From Telmatactis stephensoni (lineage: Eukaryota > Cnidaria > Anthozoa > Actiniaria > Isophelliidae), in contig JALIZF010001645.1 of NCBI GenBank assembly GCA_029948255.1, positions 1 to 64,000 of the forward strand: a stretch of 64,000 bases of DNA, in the 5' to 3' direction. The notes under the pieces are model-generated. The model saw only the letters and a list, made by a program, of their open reading frames with translations, made no database searches and was not told the DNA's origin. Shown here piece by piece: positions 1 to 11,651 of the stretch. The stretch's first letter is position 1. Every line of letters begins with the position of its first letter. A program made the translations under genes and the position numbers.

Positions 1-435
1 AGTCACCTACATTACCCTATTTAGGGTCAGGTCAGGCTGGAGCCTGCTACTGGTAACATCTAACCCAGTACTACCTGCCACATGGACGTGTCGTCGGCGT
101 CTAAACCGGCTCCCCCACCAGGTTCTTTCTGGTGAGGAGGGTGGCATGACACCCAGCAGGAATAAAAACAAGACCTGTCAAAGGGCGGATAAGCTTGACT
201 GAGCCAACGGCCATCATGCATCAGTGAACTTTTATTTTATTGTGTTTTGATTGTAATTTGAAACAGTAATTTGTAGTGCATGCAGTAATTTGTAGTGTAT
301 TTTAGAATTAATTTTAATGGTACGGACTGTGTAGCGGCAGCTCAAGGCGCCATCCTATGCTCACAGTCTACCATGCATGTTATATGTTTTTGTAAAGCGC
401 CTAGAGCAGATTTTGGATATGCGCTATATAAATGT

Positions 436-437
<2 letters not shown>
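1..437 (+). mobile_element. 3' tail of a CR1/L2-like LINE (5'-truncated)
   Basis: No reading frame of note is present. The last ~60 bases carry a 'gcgctatataaatg' motif that runs straight into an (ATT)n tract, which is the 3'-end style of cnidarian CR1/L2-like LINEs. A related end (gctatataag followed by ATT-rich sequence) closes the recognisable LINE on the minus strand near 47.29 kb. This is therefore read as the 3' UTR and tail of a LINE whose coding part lies left of the window or was lost on insertion. The family call is inference from the tail only. Confidence 0.55.
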
Positions 438-482
<45 letters not shown>

Positions 483-500
483 ATAATATTATTATAATAA
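438..500. repeat. (ATT)n microsatellite between two LINE copies
   Basis: A nearly pure ATT/TAA trinucleotide tract joins the tail of the first LINE fragment to the 5' truncation point of the next one. It may be partly the tail of the left element and partly the insertion target of the right one. Confidence 0.9.
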
Positions 501-2526
501 TAACAACGTTCTCTTGTCATCACTCTGCTTGACCTTAAAAATGCTTTTGGTGAAGTTCATCATAACTTGATACAGTCCGTACTCAGCTATCATCACGTCC
601 CTGATCACATTAAAGACATTGTTAAGAGTTTGTACACTGGTTTTAAAACTTCAATAATCACATCTGATTTCTCTACACCCTTTATAACCGTTGAACGTGG
701 TGTGCTTCAAGGTGATTGCCTCAGTCCGTTACTTTTTAACATGTGCTTTAATACGTTTATTCAACACATAAAAGACACTCGTTACCGTCAATTTGGCTTC
801 TCATTCCATCTACTTAATCCCATTCACTGGTTTCAATTTGCTGATGATGCCGCTGTCATTAGCAGTTTAGAATCAGAAAACCAACATCTTCTAAATCGCT
901 TTTCTCTTTGGTGCCAATGGTCTGACATGATCATTAGAGTTGATAAATGCTGCACATTTGGTATCAAAAAAGCTGTAACAAAGTCCATCCAGTACCTGCC
1001 AAAGCTGATAATCAGTAATGATCTTGTTCCTTGCGTCAAAATTGGAGAAAGTTTTAAATACCTGGGTCGCTTCTTTGATTTTCAAATGTCTAACGAAAGC
1101 CATAAAGACGAACTGACTAATCTTGTAGATGATCTGATGACAGACATTAATGATAAACCACTTCACCCTAAAAATAAACTGCTTCTGTATAGCCGCTATG
1201 TCATCTCCAAGTTATCATGGCACTTCACTGTTTCTGATCTGACTAAAACATGGGTAACAGAAAACATTGACAACACTGTTACTAAGTATATCCGCAACTG
1301 GCTAGATCTACCAATTTCTGGAACTCTTAGCAATGTCTTCCTTCCTAGAAATAAATTTGGTTTAAATATCTGTCCTCCTTCCGTGAAGTTTATGCAATGC
1401 CAAACTGTTAAGCGAAAGGCTTTAAAAACTTCTCCTAATATGGATATTAAAGATCTTTGGAAATCTACAAGCACACACACCAATGTCCAATATGATGTAT
1501 TTAAATCAACCAAAGAGGTCATCAAAAACTTTCATGAAAATCAAGAAGAAAAATTAACAAATCAGCTAACTTCGCAGGGTTTCTTTTTCAAAAACGCGAT
1601 GTCTAATTCTCTGGCTAAACTAAACCCAATCTGGTCATTGGCCCAATCTAAATTACCAAAGAACATCTACAACTTCACAATTCGTTACATCAATAACACT
1701 CTTCCTACCAGAAATAACCTTGTCAAGTGGGGCTTTTCCTCGTCTTCTGACTGCTCGTTCTGCTTGTCATCTGAATCTCTTCTCCATGTTGTGGCTGGAT
1801 GCAAGTCTTATCTTGAACAAGGTCGCTTCACGTGGAGACATGACTCCATTCTACAATTCCTTGCCAAATCACTTCAAGTTGTTAATGACTGTTCCTTGTA
1901 CATTGATCTTCCTAAATTCAAAAGCCCTTCAATCATAACTGGTGACAGTCACCGTCCGATCTCTTATTAAAAACCTCTGGTAACTCTATATGTGCTTGAA
2001 CTAACCGTTGGTTTCGAGTCAAATCTACAAAATAACTCATCCCGCAAAAAAGCTAAATATAAAGATGTGATGATTACTCTACAAAAGAAGTTCAAAGAAG
2101 TTAAGTTCATAAACTTGTCTCTTAGTGCCTTGGGAGTGTTTGCTAAAGAAACATCAGATTTCCTCGACATGCTTAAAGACTTAGGTTTTGATGATAATCA
2201 TGTCAAATACGTTATCAGAAACATTATGAACATTGCCATAAGAACAACTTATTTTATTTTCTGTTCAAGAAACAAAGAATGGAACAATCCTGAGCTGATG
2301 AATTTTTAAACATTAAGGTTTTTTTTTTCTCTTCCTTTTAGTATAATATACATATATATATATATATATATATCATTTTCATCATATGTTTATCATAATA
2401 ATCATACAATGTAAAAATATATATATAATTAAACGTTTCAGTTATGTATAAGATTCAAGTAGAAGATTGTAAACTACCTGAGAAGTGAGGTTTATAATTG
2501 TAAGAAAAAACGTATAATAAAGTTTC
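501..2526 (+). pseudogene. RLE-type non-LTR retrotransposon, copy A (broken RT + endonuclease)
   Basis: The copy opens inside the reverse transcriptase, at motif A (LLDLKNAF, Asp codon 531-533). It continues with motif B (GVLQGDCLSPLLFN) and the catalytic FADD (about 837-848), and the frame stays open to 1970. Downstream come a CCHC finger (CSFC...HVVAGC, from 1752) and a TGD-RPx segment. Together with LxVLELTVGFE in another frame, this resembles the RPD-x(13)-E core of the restriction-like endonuclease in R2/R4-type elements. The core is broken: a one-base deletion near 1957 and a second frame change before 1990 move the conserved glutamate out of frame, and the C-terminal part reads on in the frame open 1992-2309. 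It lacks everything 5' of motif A. The 3' UTR ends in AATAAAGTTTCC followed by (ATT)n. The product is inactive. Confidence 0.88.
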
Positions 2527-2527
2527 C

Positions 2528-2626
<99 letters not shown>

Positions 2627-2641
2627 TATTATTATTATTAT
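2527..2641. repeat. (ATT)n microsatellite separating RLE-LINE copies A and B
   Basis: About 115 bp of ATT with two small phase breaks. It starts at the 3' end of copy A and ends exactly where the coding sequence of copy B begins. Confidence 0.95.
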
Positions 2642-3927
2642 AAACTTCTCCTGTACAGCCGCTATGTCTTATCTAAACTTTCCTGGCATTTTACTGTAGC
2701 TGATATATCTAAAACCTGGATAATAGAAAACATTGATTCTATAGTGAATGGATTCATTCGTAAATGGCTTGATATCCCAATATCTGGTACACTGAGTAAC
2801 GTTTTTCTTGAGCGTAATAAATTTGGTCTTAATATTTGTCCTCCTTCTGTCAAATTATTCAATGTCAAACAGTCCTCCGTAATTCCTTAAAAAAGTCCCG
2901 TAATGATTCCATTAAAGATCTCTGGAAGTCGTCGAGCTGCCACACTAACATCCAATACGATGTATACAAATCTACTAAAGAAGTTCTTAAAGATTTCCGT
3001 TCTAATCAAGAAGATAAACTGCTACACCACCTAACATCTCAAGGTTTCTTTTTCGCAAATGTTATCAAGTTTTCATTATCATCTGTTAATTCTATTTGGT
3101 CATCTGTCCAGTCTAACCTTCCCAAGAACATTTATAACTTTACCATTCGCTACATAAACAACTCCCTCGCTACACGTAAAAATCTGTTCAGATGGGGATC
3201 GTCACAAAGTCCTGACTGCTCTTTCTGCCTTAGTCCTGAATCACTCCTCCATGTTGTCGCTGGTTGCCAGCATTACCTTGAACGCTTTACCTGGAGACAC
3301 GACTCAATTCTAAATTTCATCGCCACTTCCCTTCAACCTGCAATTAATGATCGCTCTTCACTCTATGCTGATGTGAATGGTTATTCGAGTCCTTCAATTA
3401 TAACTGGTGACACTTTCCGTCCAGATCTTCTTTTTCTAATACATTCCAAGTGCTTGTATGTCCTAGAACTAACAGTTGGGTTCGAATCCAACCTTTGTAA
3501 AAATGCAATGCGTAAACGAGAAAAATACAAGAACTTGATTAACGACTTGAGCAGTGACTACAATGTGTTAAATTTGTTAACCTCTCCATGAGTTCTCTTG
3601 GCGTTTTCTCGGATGAATGCTCCACCTTCCTAGACATGATGAATGACATTGGCATTGATAAAAAACAACAACTCTATATTATTAGGAAAACGATAAATCT
3701 TGCCATTAGAGCAACATATTATATATTTTGCTGCAGAAATAAGATTTGGAATGACCCAGAACTATTAAAATCCTAATTTTTTTTTTTTTTTTTTTTTTCA
3801 TTTAATTGGATTCCTTGTAAATATACATTTATATATATTACTCATGTATCAATTCAAGTAGCCAGTTGTTTATTGCCTTACGTAGTGAGATTTACAACTG
3901 TATTCATAAGCAAATAAAGTTTCCATT
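2642..3927 (+). pseudogene. RLE-type non-LTR retrotransposon, copy B (RT thumb + endonuclease fragment)
   Basis: A second, more strongly 5'-truncated copy of the same family, starting downstream of the RT palm (KLLLYSRYVLSKLSWHF in the first frame). Alignment to copy A shows a one-base deletion near 2861 and a second frame change near 3587, so the frame is split into 2642-2860, 2860-3591 and 3588-3776. The endonuclease region is in frame here: the CCHC finger (CSFC...HVVAGC, about 3220-3270), then RPD (about 3418-3426), 13 residues, and the glutamate of LELTVGFE. The 3' UTR matches copy A (AATAAAGTTTCC, then ATT). Between 3777 and 3800 there is a poly-T run. The copies have clearly diverged, so they are two insertions and not a recent tandem duplication. 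Confidence 0.88.
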
Positions 3928-4092
3928 ATTATTATTATATAATATCCTGGAAGGAAGCGTTAAAATTATGGGAGATTTTTACCTGGGCTGAGCACGTGGC
4001 ACGACGAGTTTTTCACGGTTTTCGAGTGCGATTTTTACATCGAGAGTGGTGCAAGATTTCATCTATATACGTTTAGACGAGTCTTTTCTACC

Positions 4093-4132
4093 CGACACGA
4101 CACGACACGACACGACACGACACGACACGACA
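4093..4132. repeat. (CGACA)8 microsatellite
   Basis: Eight uninterrupted CGACA units in an otherwise unremarkable stretch (3,950-4,334) with no coding signal. Confidence 0.95.
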
Positions 4133-4343
4133 TTGCATTTTCGACCCGTGCTGAAACTCGTCCCGGGACGAACTTAGACCGCGACCAAATAGAAAGTGCA
4201 GTAACTAGAGACCTACTGAACACCTGAAGAAATGTCTAACTAAAAACTAAATACATGCATCAGCTGATATCTCGGTGGCCTGTTGACAAAATACACATGT
4301 TTTGTTAATTCATAGGTTTCACTGCTGACCTCCGCTCACAAAC

Positions 4344-5991
4344 GGCATATTGTAAAACATGGACTGGACTGGACTGGACTGGACTGGACCGAAAATCTGT
4401 AAAACATGGACTGGACTGAGAAAATCTGTAAAACATGGACTGGACTGAGAAAAAAATCTGTAAAACATGGACTGGACTGAAAAAAAATCTGTAAAACATG
4501 GACTGGACTGAAAACAAAAATCTGTAAAACATGGACTGGACTGAGAAAAATCTGTAAAACATGGACTGGACTGAGAAAAATCTGTAAAACATGGACTTGA
4601 CCGAAAAAATATGAAAAATTAACATGAACTTCGCTAAATTCGATTCTAATTCAGCTTTTGTTTTAAAGCATATTTGTAAAAATCACATGAAGAGTAAAAT
4701 TATAACTTCTTAGCTGTATCAGCGAAACCGATTGGTGATGGTTTTATTTGCATCTGAGTATGTTTTATTCTAAAGATAAAGCCATTTCGTTAGGTCTACT
4801 ACAAACCTGTATAAAAAGTTAAAGCTTAAAAGCAAACAACCAAACATAGAATGCTTTTTAATAAAATCAAAACTTTTTAAAAACAACTGAGACTCGTGCT
4901 CAGTACTCCGGGACCTCCATGAGTACGTTGGTAACGTTGGTTTCTATTCGCGTTTTTCGTCAACTTAAATTTTTTCAATTTCTGTAATTTTTTCTGATCC
5001 CAGTTTGAGAAAAGAGTTGATAAATTTGGCGATTATTAATATGATTTTGAAAGTCCTCGATGGATCGCGCCCGGGGATCGCGCCATAGAACTCGCTGCAC
5101 TCGTCCAGAGATAGTGTTTCGACACAAAGAAAAATTTATATTTTACTGAGAGCTGCATCAGTTCATACTGCGACATGCATCTAAACTACTAGCTCAACCA
5201 AATAAAGTAAGTGGAGTGGAAATGATTAAAAGTATCCAAGATGTTAAAATATGCCAATTGAAGCTCCAAAAAGTGACGAGAAAAATATAAATCGGTAGAA
5301 CGTTTGTCTAAATCCTCTGGCACTCATATAATCTGACAAACTGAGCTGGGCAGGCATTTCCTGTCCCGCTGTTCAGGTATTTGACGAGATTATCAAATTT
5401 CCAAGACAATCCATTTGTGATTATTTATTTTCCTAAATCAAATTTAGTAATATGTGTATACAAGTAACGCGAAGACATAAAATTTGGTAGTTTTTGTTGA
5501 TCCTCTACTATGGACCCTCGACTGTGGACCCTCAACCCTTGACCAAAAGGAAATTCCTGTTGGTCTGACTCTTGCTCAATCATAGATCACATTTAGACTC
5601 GCAAATCTAAGCATTTGGACAAGTTTAACTGCAAATAATAAACAGCATCACAACCAGAATGCTTAGTATACTTTTTTCTAGAATTTTGCATGTCCTAAAT
5701 CGTTACTTCGGTTAAGTAGAATCGAATTTAGTGAAGTTCATGTTAATTTTTCATATTTTTTCGGTCAAGTCCATGTTTTACAGATTTTTCTCAGTCCAGT
5801 CCATGTTTTACAGATTTTATTTTCAGTCCAGTCCATGTTTTACAGATTTTTTTCTCAGTTCCAGTCCATGTTTTACAGATTTTTTTTCAGTCCAGTCCAT
5901 ATTTTACAGATTTTCTCAGTCCAGTCCATGTTTTACAGATTTTCGGTCCAGTCCAGTCCAGTCCAGTCCAGTCCATGTTTTACAATATGCC
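4344..5991. mobile_element. Foldback-type element with minisatellite terminal inverted repeats and 9-bp TSD
   Basis: The element starts GGCATATTGTAAAAC and ends with the reverse complement. It is flanked by identical 9-bp direct repeats CTCACAAAC (4335-4343 and 5992-6000). The left arm carries eight copies of a ~30-bp unit (consensus core TGTAAAACATGGACTGGACT plus a variable A-run) from 4351 to ~4600. The right arm carries seven inverted copies from ~5765 to 5990. The arms extend inward through a unique stretch (4601-4650 against 5725-5765). The central ~1.07 kb has no open frame over 60 codons. Long arms made of tandem repeats together with a 9-bp duplication are the hallmarks of Foldback elements and are compatible with the Mutator-like superfamily. 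No transposase is present, so it is non-autonomous. The open frames across the arms are repeat artefacts. Confidence 0.85.
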
Positions 5992-6387
5992 CTCACAAAC
6001 GCAAGGGAAAGCTTTCCCCCAATGTGTGTTTGATCACTGGCAACTAATCAAAGATGAAAGCAAGAGAGACGAAATCATCACTTCAACTCGAAAAAGAAAG
6101 GGGCTCAAAGAAGAGATCCCTCCTTTGGATAAGTTCTTGGACAAACTGTGAAAACCGTGTCCTTCCTCGTGAAAACATGCTGGAAAGCAAATGTTGATTT
6201 GGCACAGGCGAAATGTTTGCCTGCTATAAAAACACGTAGAATAAATTGAAAAGGTTCTTGTAATGATTAACAAATGCACAACAAATAAACCGACACTTGA
6301 TCATAACACTACATAATTTGAACATGCATAATTACCTTAGCTGCCCTCTTTCTTGCCTAGGCAGATGTTCTAAAAAGTCTGTATTAG

Positions 6388-6500
6388 CCGGCCCTAAGGG
6401 GAGGAAATATCAAATAGAAACGGGAATGGTGCAAGTAGGGGCCATTCATTCTTTTCTTCCCTTTCACCATCCCTGATTCCCCTTAGGGCCGCGCGCCTAC
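6388..6500. repeat. Short imperfect inverted repeat
   Basis: GCCGGCCCTAAGGGGA at the left pairs with TCCCCTTAGGGCCGCGC at the right. It is probably a decayed MITE or hairpin, with no target duplication resolved. Confidence 0.4.
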
Positions 6501-6535
6501 GCAGGGTACGGATGACGCAGGCTAGGAACAGATTA

Positions 6536-6613
6536 CACTGTGCAATTTTCGCACGCCGGGCAACTTGTTTCGTGACGCCGTTGCGAAACAAGCTGCAGGA
6601 AAATTGCACAGTG
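6536..6613. repeat. Hairpin-forming inverted repeat
   Basis: CACTGTGCAATTTTC pairs with GAAAATTGCACAGTG at the other end, and inner segments (CAACTTGTTTCG / CGAAACAAGCTG) also pair, giving a stem of about 35 bp. Short MITE-like hairpin. Confidence 0.6.
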
Positions 6614-6967
6614 AAATATGGCTTGTCTCGCAGTGTTATTTATAGCGCGCAACGTTGTAGGCGAAGTTAAATTCGGTTCCAATTTTCGCAACAGATTGTA
6701 GCAACGTGCAACATCATTCTGCCATGTAGCATCCCTCCAGAAACTTGTCTCGCAATTTTGCATTTTTGTTGAAGAGAAGAGAAGGTAAAAAACATTGCAA
6801 GTTAATTGCTGCAATGTGTTGCACAGTATAACATCCTCCAACGGAACTCCGCAACGATACAGTTTCTAGCGATGAGAGCAGCGGTCCACGGTGACATTCA
6901 AAGGTATGAATAGGGTTCTTTATTTCTCGTCTCCCTCCCTGGCCTCACGGTAAGACAACTGTTGCAT

Positions 6968-7118
6968 ATAGAGCAGATTTCATATGAGTGTGAAACGGAC
7001 CGCACCGTGCCGTGTCCGTGTCAGTGCCGTGATGTCTATATAAACATTTGAGATTCCTACCGTAACCGTGCCGTGACCGTGCGGTGCCGTTTTCACAGTC
7101 ATACGAAATCTACGCTAT
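6968..7118. mobile_element. MITE, 'TAGAGCAGATTTC' family, full copy 1
   Basis: Termini of ~27 bp are inverted (GAGCAGATTTCATATGAGTG... and its complement at CATACGAAATCTACGC), with TA at both borders. The interior has a GC-rich GTGCCGTG-type repeat. The same sequence recurs at 20374-20484, 33490-33635, 36268-36414 and 40354-40499. The size (~150 bp), TIR and TA borders suggest a Tc1/mariner-type MITE. Confidence 0.75.
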
Positions 7119-7823
7119 ATGTATCACCGAAATAACGACGTGGACGGGGCCGAAATTTTCATTGGAAACGTAAGTCGATTCAATGTCTCGGCTTCTCAGA
7201 ATGTCACGAGAAAATCATGATCCCAAATCTTCTTATTACTTTGAGAATTCATTTTTATTTTCTGTTGGGGAGTCTGGTGGGTACCGAGTGCGCAAGATTG
7301 AGTCTCCCGGAGTCTCCCCGCTGACGATTTTTTTGGTCAAATATTAATTTGAGCTATAACTGTGTTGCGAGATAATTTTATACAACACTGGAGAAAAACA
7401 AACCTCGCGAAAAAAATAAATTTCGCAAAACGTGGACAAAATGCATGTTTCTTCTTTATTTAGATAAGATCTTTTTGAGTCTTAATTCTAAGCATACAGA
7501 TTTTTTGGCGCATTTGTACGTTTTTTGGAGTTTTCGGTCGCTCTTTTTCCCTGGTTCTTTCTCAGTAGTATACGAAGTATTTCATCAGTGTTATGTCCAA
7601 CTCAGTAAGTACTAGCCTCAATAATGAATATATACCATATACATTTATCACTCACGTTGTTATTCGTTTATTTATCTTTACCTTACAAAGCTTGTAACAA
7701 TATGTATACGTGCACAACTTCATGGGAACATCTTTTTGCGTTAGTCCATTTTATCAGACTGATTCAGTCGACTACAATGCAAGTTGCACGTTATTATCAA
7801 TGATACAATAAATTACTAAGCAA

Positions 7824-8249
7824 TAATGGCGAAAAGCGCCAAAAACTAGACCTTCGTGCGAGTTTTAATCCAAATTTTCGTTCTGGATTAATACTCAAAT
7901 CTTTTTTCTACCGGTTAAAAACTAATGTACCAAGATAAAATACCTGTTTAAAATGGATTTTTGAATTGTACAAATTAAAGACTTTATCTTGACGTTGTGT
8001 TGAGATTAAGCTTTTTCAAGCTGAATATAAAGAAAATGAAAGCAAATGAGCAAATGAAAGCCTAAATCCCATTTTCGATCCAAATTTTTGCTTTGGATTA
8101 ACACTTTGATTCAACTTTCTTCGGCTAAAACTACTAAGAAACAACATAAACTTTCTGACAGAAATGATTTTAGTTTTGTACAACAGCTATTCTTCAACTC
8201 AGGAGTTTTTATCGTTCACTGCTCGAACTTGAAAAAAATCCCCTGTTGA
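7824..8249 (+). repeat. Interspersed ~420-bp repeat, copy 1
   Basis: Aligns over its full length, in the same orientation, with 62611-63040. Shared blocks include GCCAAAAACTAG, a doubled 'TTTGGATTAA' sub-repeat ~220 bp apart, and TTTTGTACAACNGCTTATTCTTC. Identity by eye is roughly 70-75%. No inverted termini, coding frame or tRNA-like box was found, so the class is unknown. The rest of 7119-9048 is AT-rich, with a polypyrimidine run at 8740-8790 and no gene. Confidence 0.65.
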
Positions 8250-9048
8250 TACTCACTTAATTTATGTCAGCGCACTACTAACTGTATAATTTTGAAGCGC
8301 ATATCGTAGAATTCCTAAAGAGTAAGCCAGCACTTATATTTGCTCCACGCACCTTTTAGGTGGACTTATTTTTTGAGGAAAGAAATTTGCGTCTAATGAG
8401 CTGGGCGTAATTTTTGATGGCACTTTTGTCTTAAAATATCGTAGATTATAAGTGGGCATTAATTCATCGTTTTTAACTTCAAAAAACTCTCTGTAAAAGT
8501 TCTATTTTTAAATTAAATTAAATTAAATTAAAATTAATGGAATCACTTGGCGTGGTAAAAGAGCTGGCAAAACGATCTTAGTGATCAATTGCAATTGTCA
8601 AGGGTATTTTTCTAGTTGGTGTCTCAAAAGAGCTTGACATCCACTAATTGGTTTAGTTTGTTTTTGTAGTTCAATCCTTAATTAGTCTCTTGAGCCTTAT
8701 ATTTGGGAGGGCTTATTTTCAAAGGGTTTTTTTGCGTTACAATTCTTTTCTTTTTTTTTCTTTTTCTTTTTCTTTTTTTTCGGGTGGGGAAAAGGGAACT
8801 TTTACTCAGGGGAGAGGGGGGTTCACTTAGTTTTCTGTATCAAAGTTGTTATGATGGAGTTCAATTTCATTTTGATATCGACAGTAAAGTCTAATTCTAC
8901 GTCCACACTATTTGGATAAATCTTAAGCTTAGTGTATTCTATCATTCATGTCGCTACTGAATCAAAATGACTTTCAGTTTTGGGACACCATTGCAATTGA
9001 CTTCGATCTACTACCGCTTATTGTCATAGATGGTGTTCACTCTCTGTT

Positions 9049-11651
9049 CTATCTTACTCCATAAAACACCTCCAAATCACTTGGAGCAAAATAGCCACAA
9101 CCAGTGTAAAAGGTACAGAACCGAAAAGTGCTGCAGGATGGCGGTGTTTTATAGGAATATTGATAACTATACGATTGATTATTTTTGAGAGGAGACGGCG
9201 GAATTATGGTCATATCACCATAACCAAAGGAAGGACCATAACGTGAGCAGTGGTTTCCAGCTTTATCATACTCTTTAACACCAAATTTACGAGGCTCAAA
9301 GCCGTTGTCATGGTGACTGTAAAGGGAGAACAGGAAGGCCTGGTCACTTCTAACGGAGCGGCATGCTGTCATAAAAGAATAAATCAATAAATGATCTATT
9401 GACACTATGGAATACACTAAGTAGCTACTACCACAATCTAATTGTAATGAATCGTGTAGCACTTCAATTGTTTCTAAGTTTGGTAAAAGAAAACAATTCC
9501 CGCAGAAGTTTACTCTGTTGAAATTAAAATGCTTCCAAATCAGCATTGAAAAGATACTCCATAGTAGTGTGTTGTAATTAATTTCTTCAATCATAAAAAA
9601 TTGCTGCATCGGAAAATTGGTTAATTAATGTTAAATTTGGTTTCGCCAAGACCTAAACTAAGAAGCGAAACTCGCAAAACTTCAAGTCCTGTCGGGAATT
9701 TTTTTTTTGGTTTGAAATCAAATCTTTAGAACATGATGATATTTTTTGTGTTCACATTTCTTAACATCGCATATTTCATAGAGTTTCGTTTTCTCAAATG
9801 TATGGTGTCATGTTTATACAAGGTTTTATTATACAAAAACGAACCAATTGAAAATACTTGAGTTTTTCCATTTGTAAATCATTTTCATAGTTAAAACCTG
9901 CAATTTAGTGAAAAATATGGTTATCTAATTGGAGAACACTTGTTGTAAAGCCACAAGAAGTTAAAGCAAATTCCTTAAATTACGTCATTTCATTTGCATT
10001 TACAGCTAAATATATATAAATTTTGAGTATAGAAAAATTGAAAGAAAGAAAGAAAGAATTAAAGAAATTATAATTCACCATCACAGAACGAGTTGGTGTC
10101 AATTACTCCACACTGATAATTCAAAACACTCAAAATGTTGATTTTGCCAGAAAAAAACCCCGGAAAATCCAGAGAAAAATGGGCCGCAAACGTTTTTGAG
10201 AGCACAAGTACTCATCCCAGTTTGAATAAGTTAAGGGTTACATCCAGCGTGCTGCACATCCCGACTTAATCAAATTAATTCGGGTCCCTCTCTCTTCCTC
10301 CCTCGGAAAATATGATATCCTATTTCATGATATGTCAATGGAAGAAACCACGAACAACCTTGGAGAGTTAATTTATCACATAAATTTCTTCACAATTCTT
10401 ATAACTACACTCTTAAATGGGATGACTAGCTCAATGCCAAAAGGACCTCATTAAATATTCACAATGGAAATGATTATAAATATAGTAGATATTCATATTG
10501 GAAAAAGATCATGAATATTTAGTGAGGTCCTTTTAAGTCATCCCATCAAGCTAGCTTCCACCTTTCATACGTGACTTCCAAGACTTGTCAATATATCCTC
10601 CAAAGATATATTTTTCCACACGAACTAATGTTACTGTAGGACCCTTAGAATCACACTTTTGGTGGAACTCTGTCGCGTTGACACCAGATCCACCAGAGCG
10701 GTAGCATCTTTTCCAGGTACGGTTCTGTGGTCCAAGAAAGTCGAGGAGTGCCTTGGTATAATTGGTGGGCTTTTGATGACTTTGGAGAATGATTGACTTT
10801 TCCAGGCCATCTAAAAAGACAAAATAAAAGCTGAAATTCCACATAAAACAAAGTAGTATCAGTCATTATTGTATAGGAGGTACTGAGAATAAAGTGGAAT
10901 CAATAGTATACAATACACTTTTCAGCTTAAATGGACCTAAAAAATTTAATCACAAGTTCGGAACTTTTCAAAACCTATCTGATAACGTACAGTGGTAATG
11001 CATCACAAAAACAAACAAAACAAAACAAAATAAAATAAAACAAAACAAAACGAAATCGACAAGACAAAATAAAGTAAGGCCAAATTGTGAATGTAAATAA
11101 AGGAAGAAGAATCGTGGAGTACACACTAAAGTACTTACTGTAGGACTTTTGGGGTTTAGTCTTTTTCTTTTTAGGATTTGTATGGCTCGGCGTGCACAAA
11201 TCTTTATTCTTTTAAACAAAAATCGATCCACGTTATTGTCAACAACATTCAATAATTATGTCCAGAAAAAACAACTGAACCTCTTTACCTGAGATGGTTT
11301 TAACTGCTGGAATATAAATCCTGGTCTTGCAATTAAACCTTTCTCTCTTTTCTCATTCATGGCGCATTTACTGAGCTCACAAACGTGTCCTGGACAGGAA
11401 TCGGCTTCACGCTGGAAGTTGTACGAAGAACACTTGCTATCAGCGTTACACTCCATAAGACAGCTCATCCAGTCCTTTGTTTTGAAGACTCGATAAACTT
11501 CTTTGGTCATAACATGGTCTTTTACAGTGATGGGATGAAAGTTGGCTGAAACAACTGAGAACAACACTGAAAAGTAGAGAAGGCGGCGCCAAAAATTCCC
11601 AGAAAATGGGAAAGTGATAGTAAAGGGAAGCATGGGGTGTGCTGCGTTCAT
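9049..11651 (-). CDS. Secreted PAN/apple + TLDc domain protein (4 exons, 329 aa)
   Basis: Coding exons are complement 11651-11289, 11208-11139, 10810-10571 and 9365-9049. All borders are GT/AG and the total is 990 bp. Exon 1 encodes a hydrophobic signal-like segment (residues ~24-37, LLYFSVLFSVVSA) and a cysteine-rich PAN/apple-like region (Cys 64, 68, 74, 86, 91, 96; CSSYNFQ). Exon 2 is a 23-residue lysine-rich linker (PKKKKTKPQK). Exons 3-4 form a TLDc domain with FHQKCDSKG (~193-201), FGGYIDKSW (~214-222), AFLFSL, YGPSFGYGDM and a terminal DLEVFYGVR. TLDc is best known from intracellular oxidation-resistance proteins, so a secreted PAN-TLDc architecture is notable, although I believe similar proteins occur in cnidarians. 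An extracellular adhesive or binding role is inference. The start is taken at the first ATG before the signal; Met7 is an alternative. Confidence 0.87.
9815..9905. repeat. Short interspersed repeat shared with 13265-13360
   Basis: The block from TTATTATACAAAA through AATACTTGANTTTTCCAT, TTTCCATNGT and AAAACCTG recurs in the same orientation at 13265-13360. The element type is not identified. It lies upstream (in transcription order, downstream) of intron sequence of no other note. Confidence 0.45.

Noticed and set aside
4305..6047. Frames of repeated [14 protein letters not shown] peptides
   Set aside because: They read through the minisatellite arms of the Foldback element.
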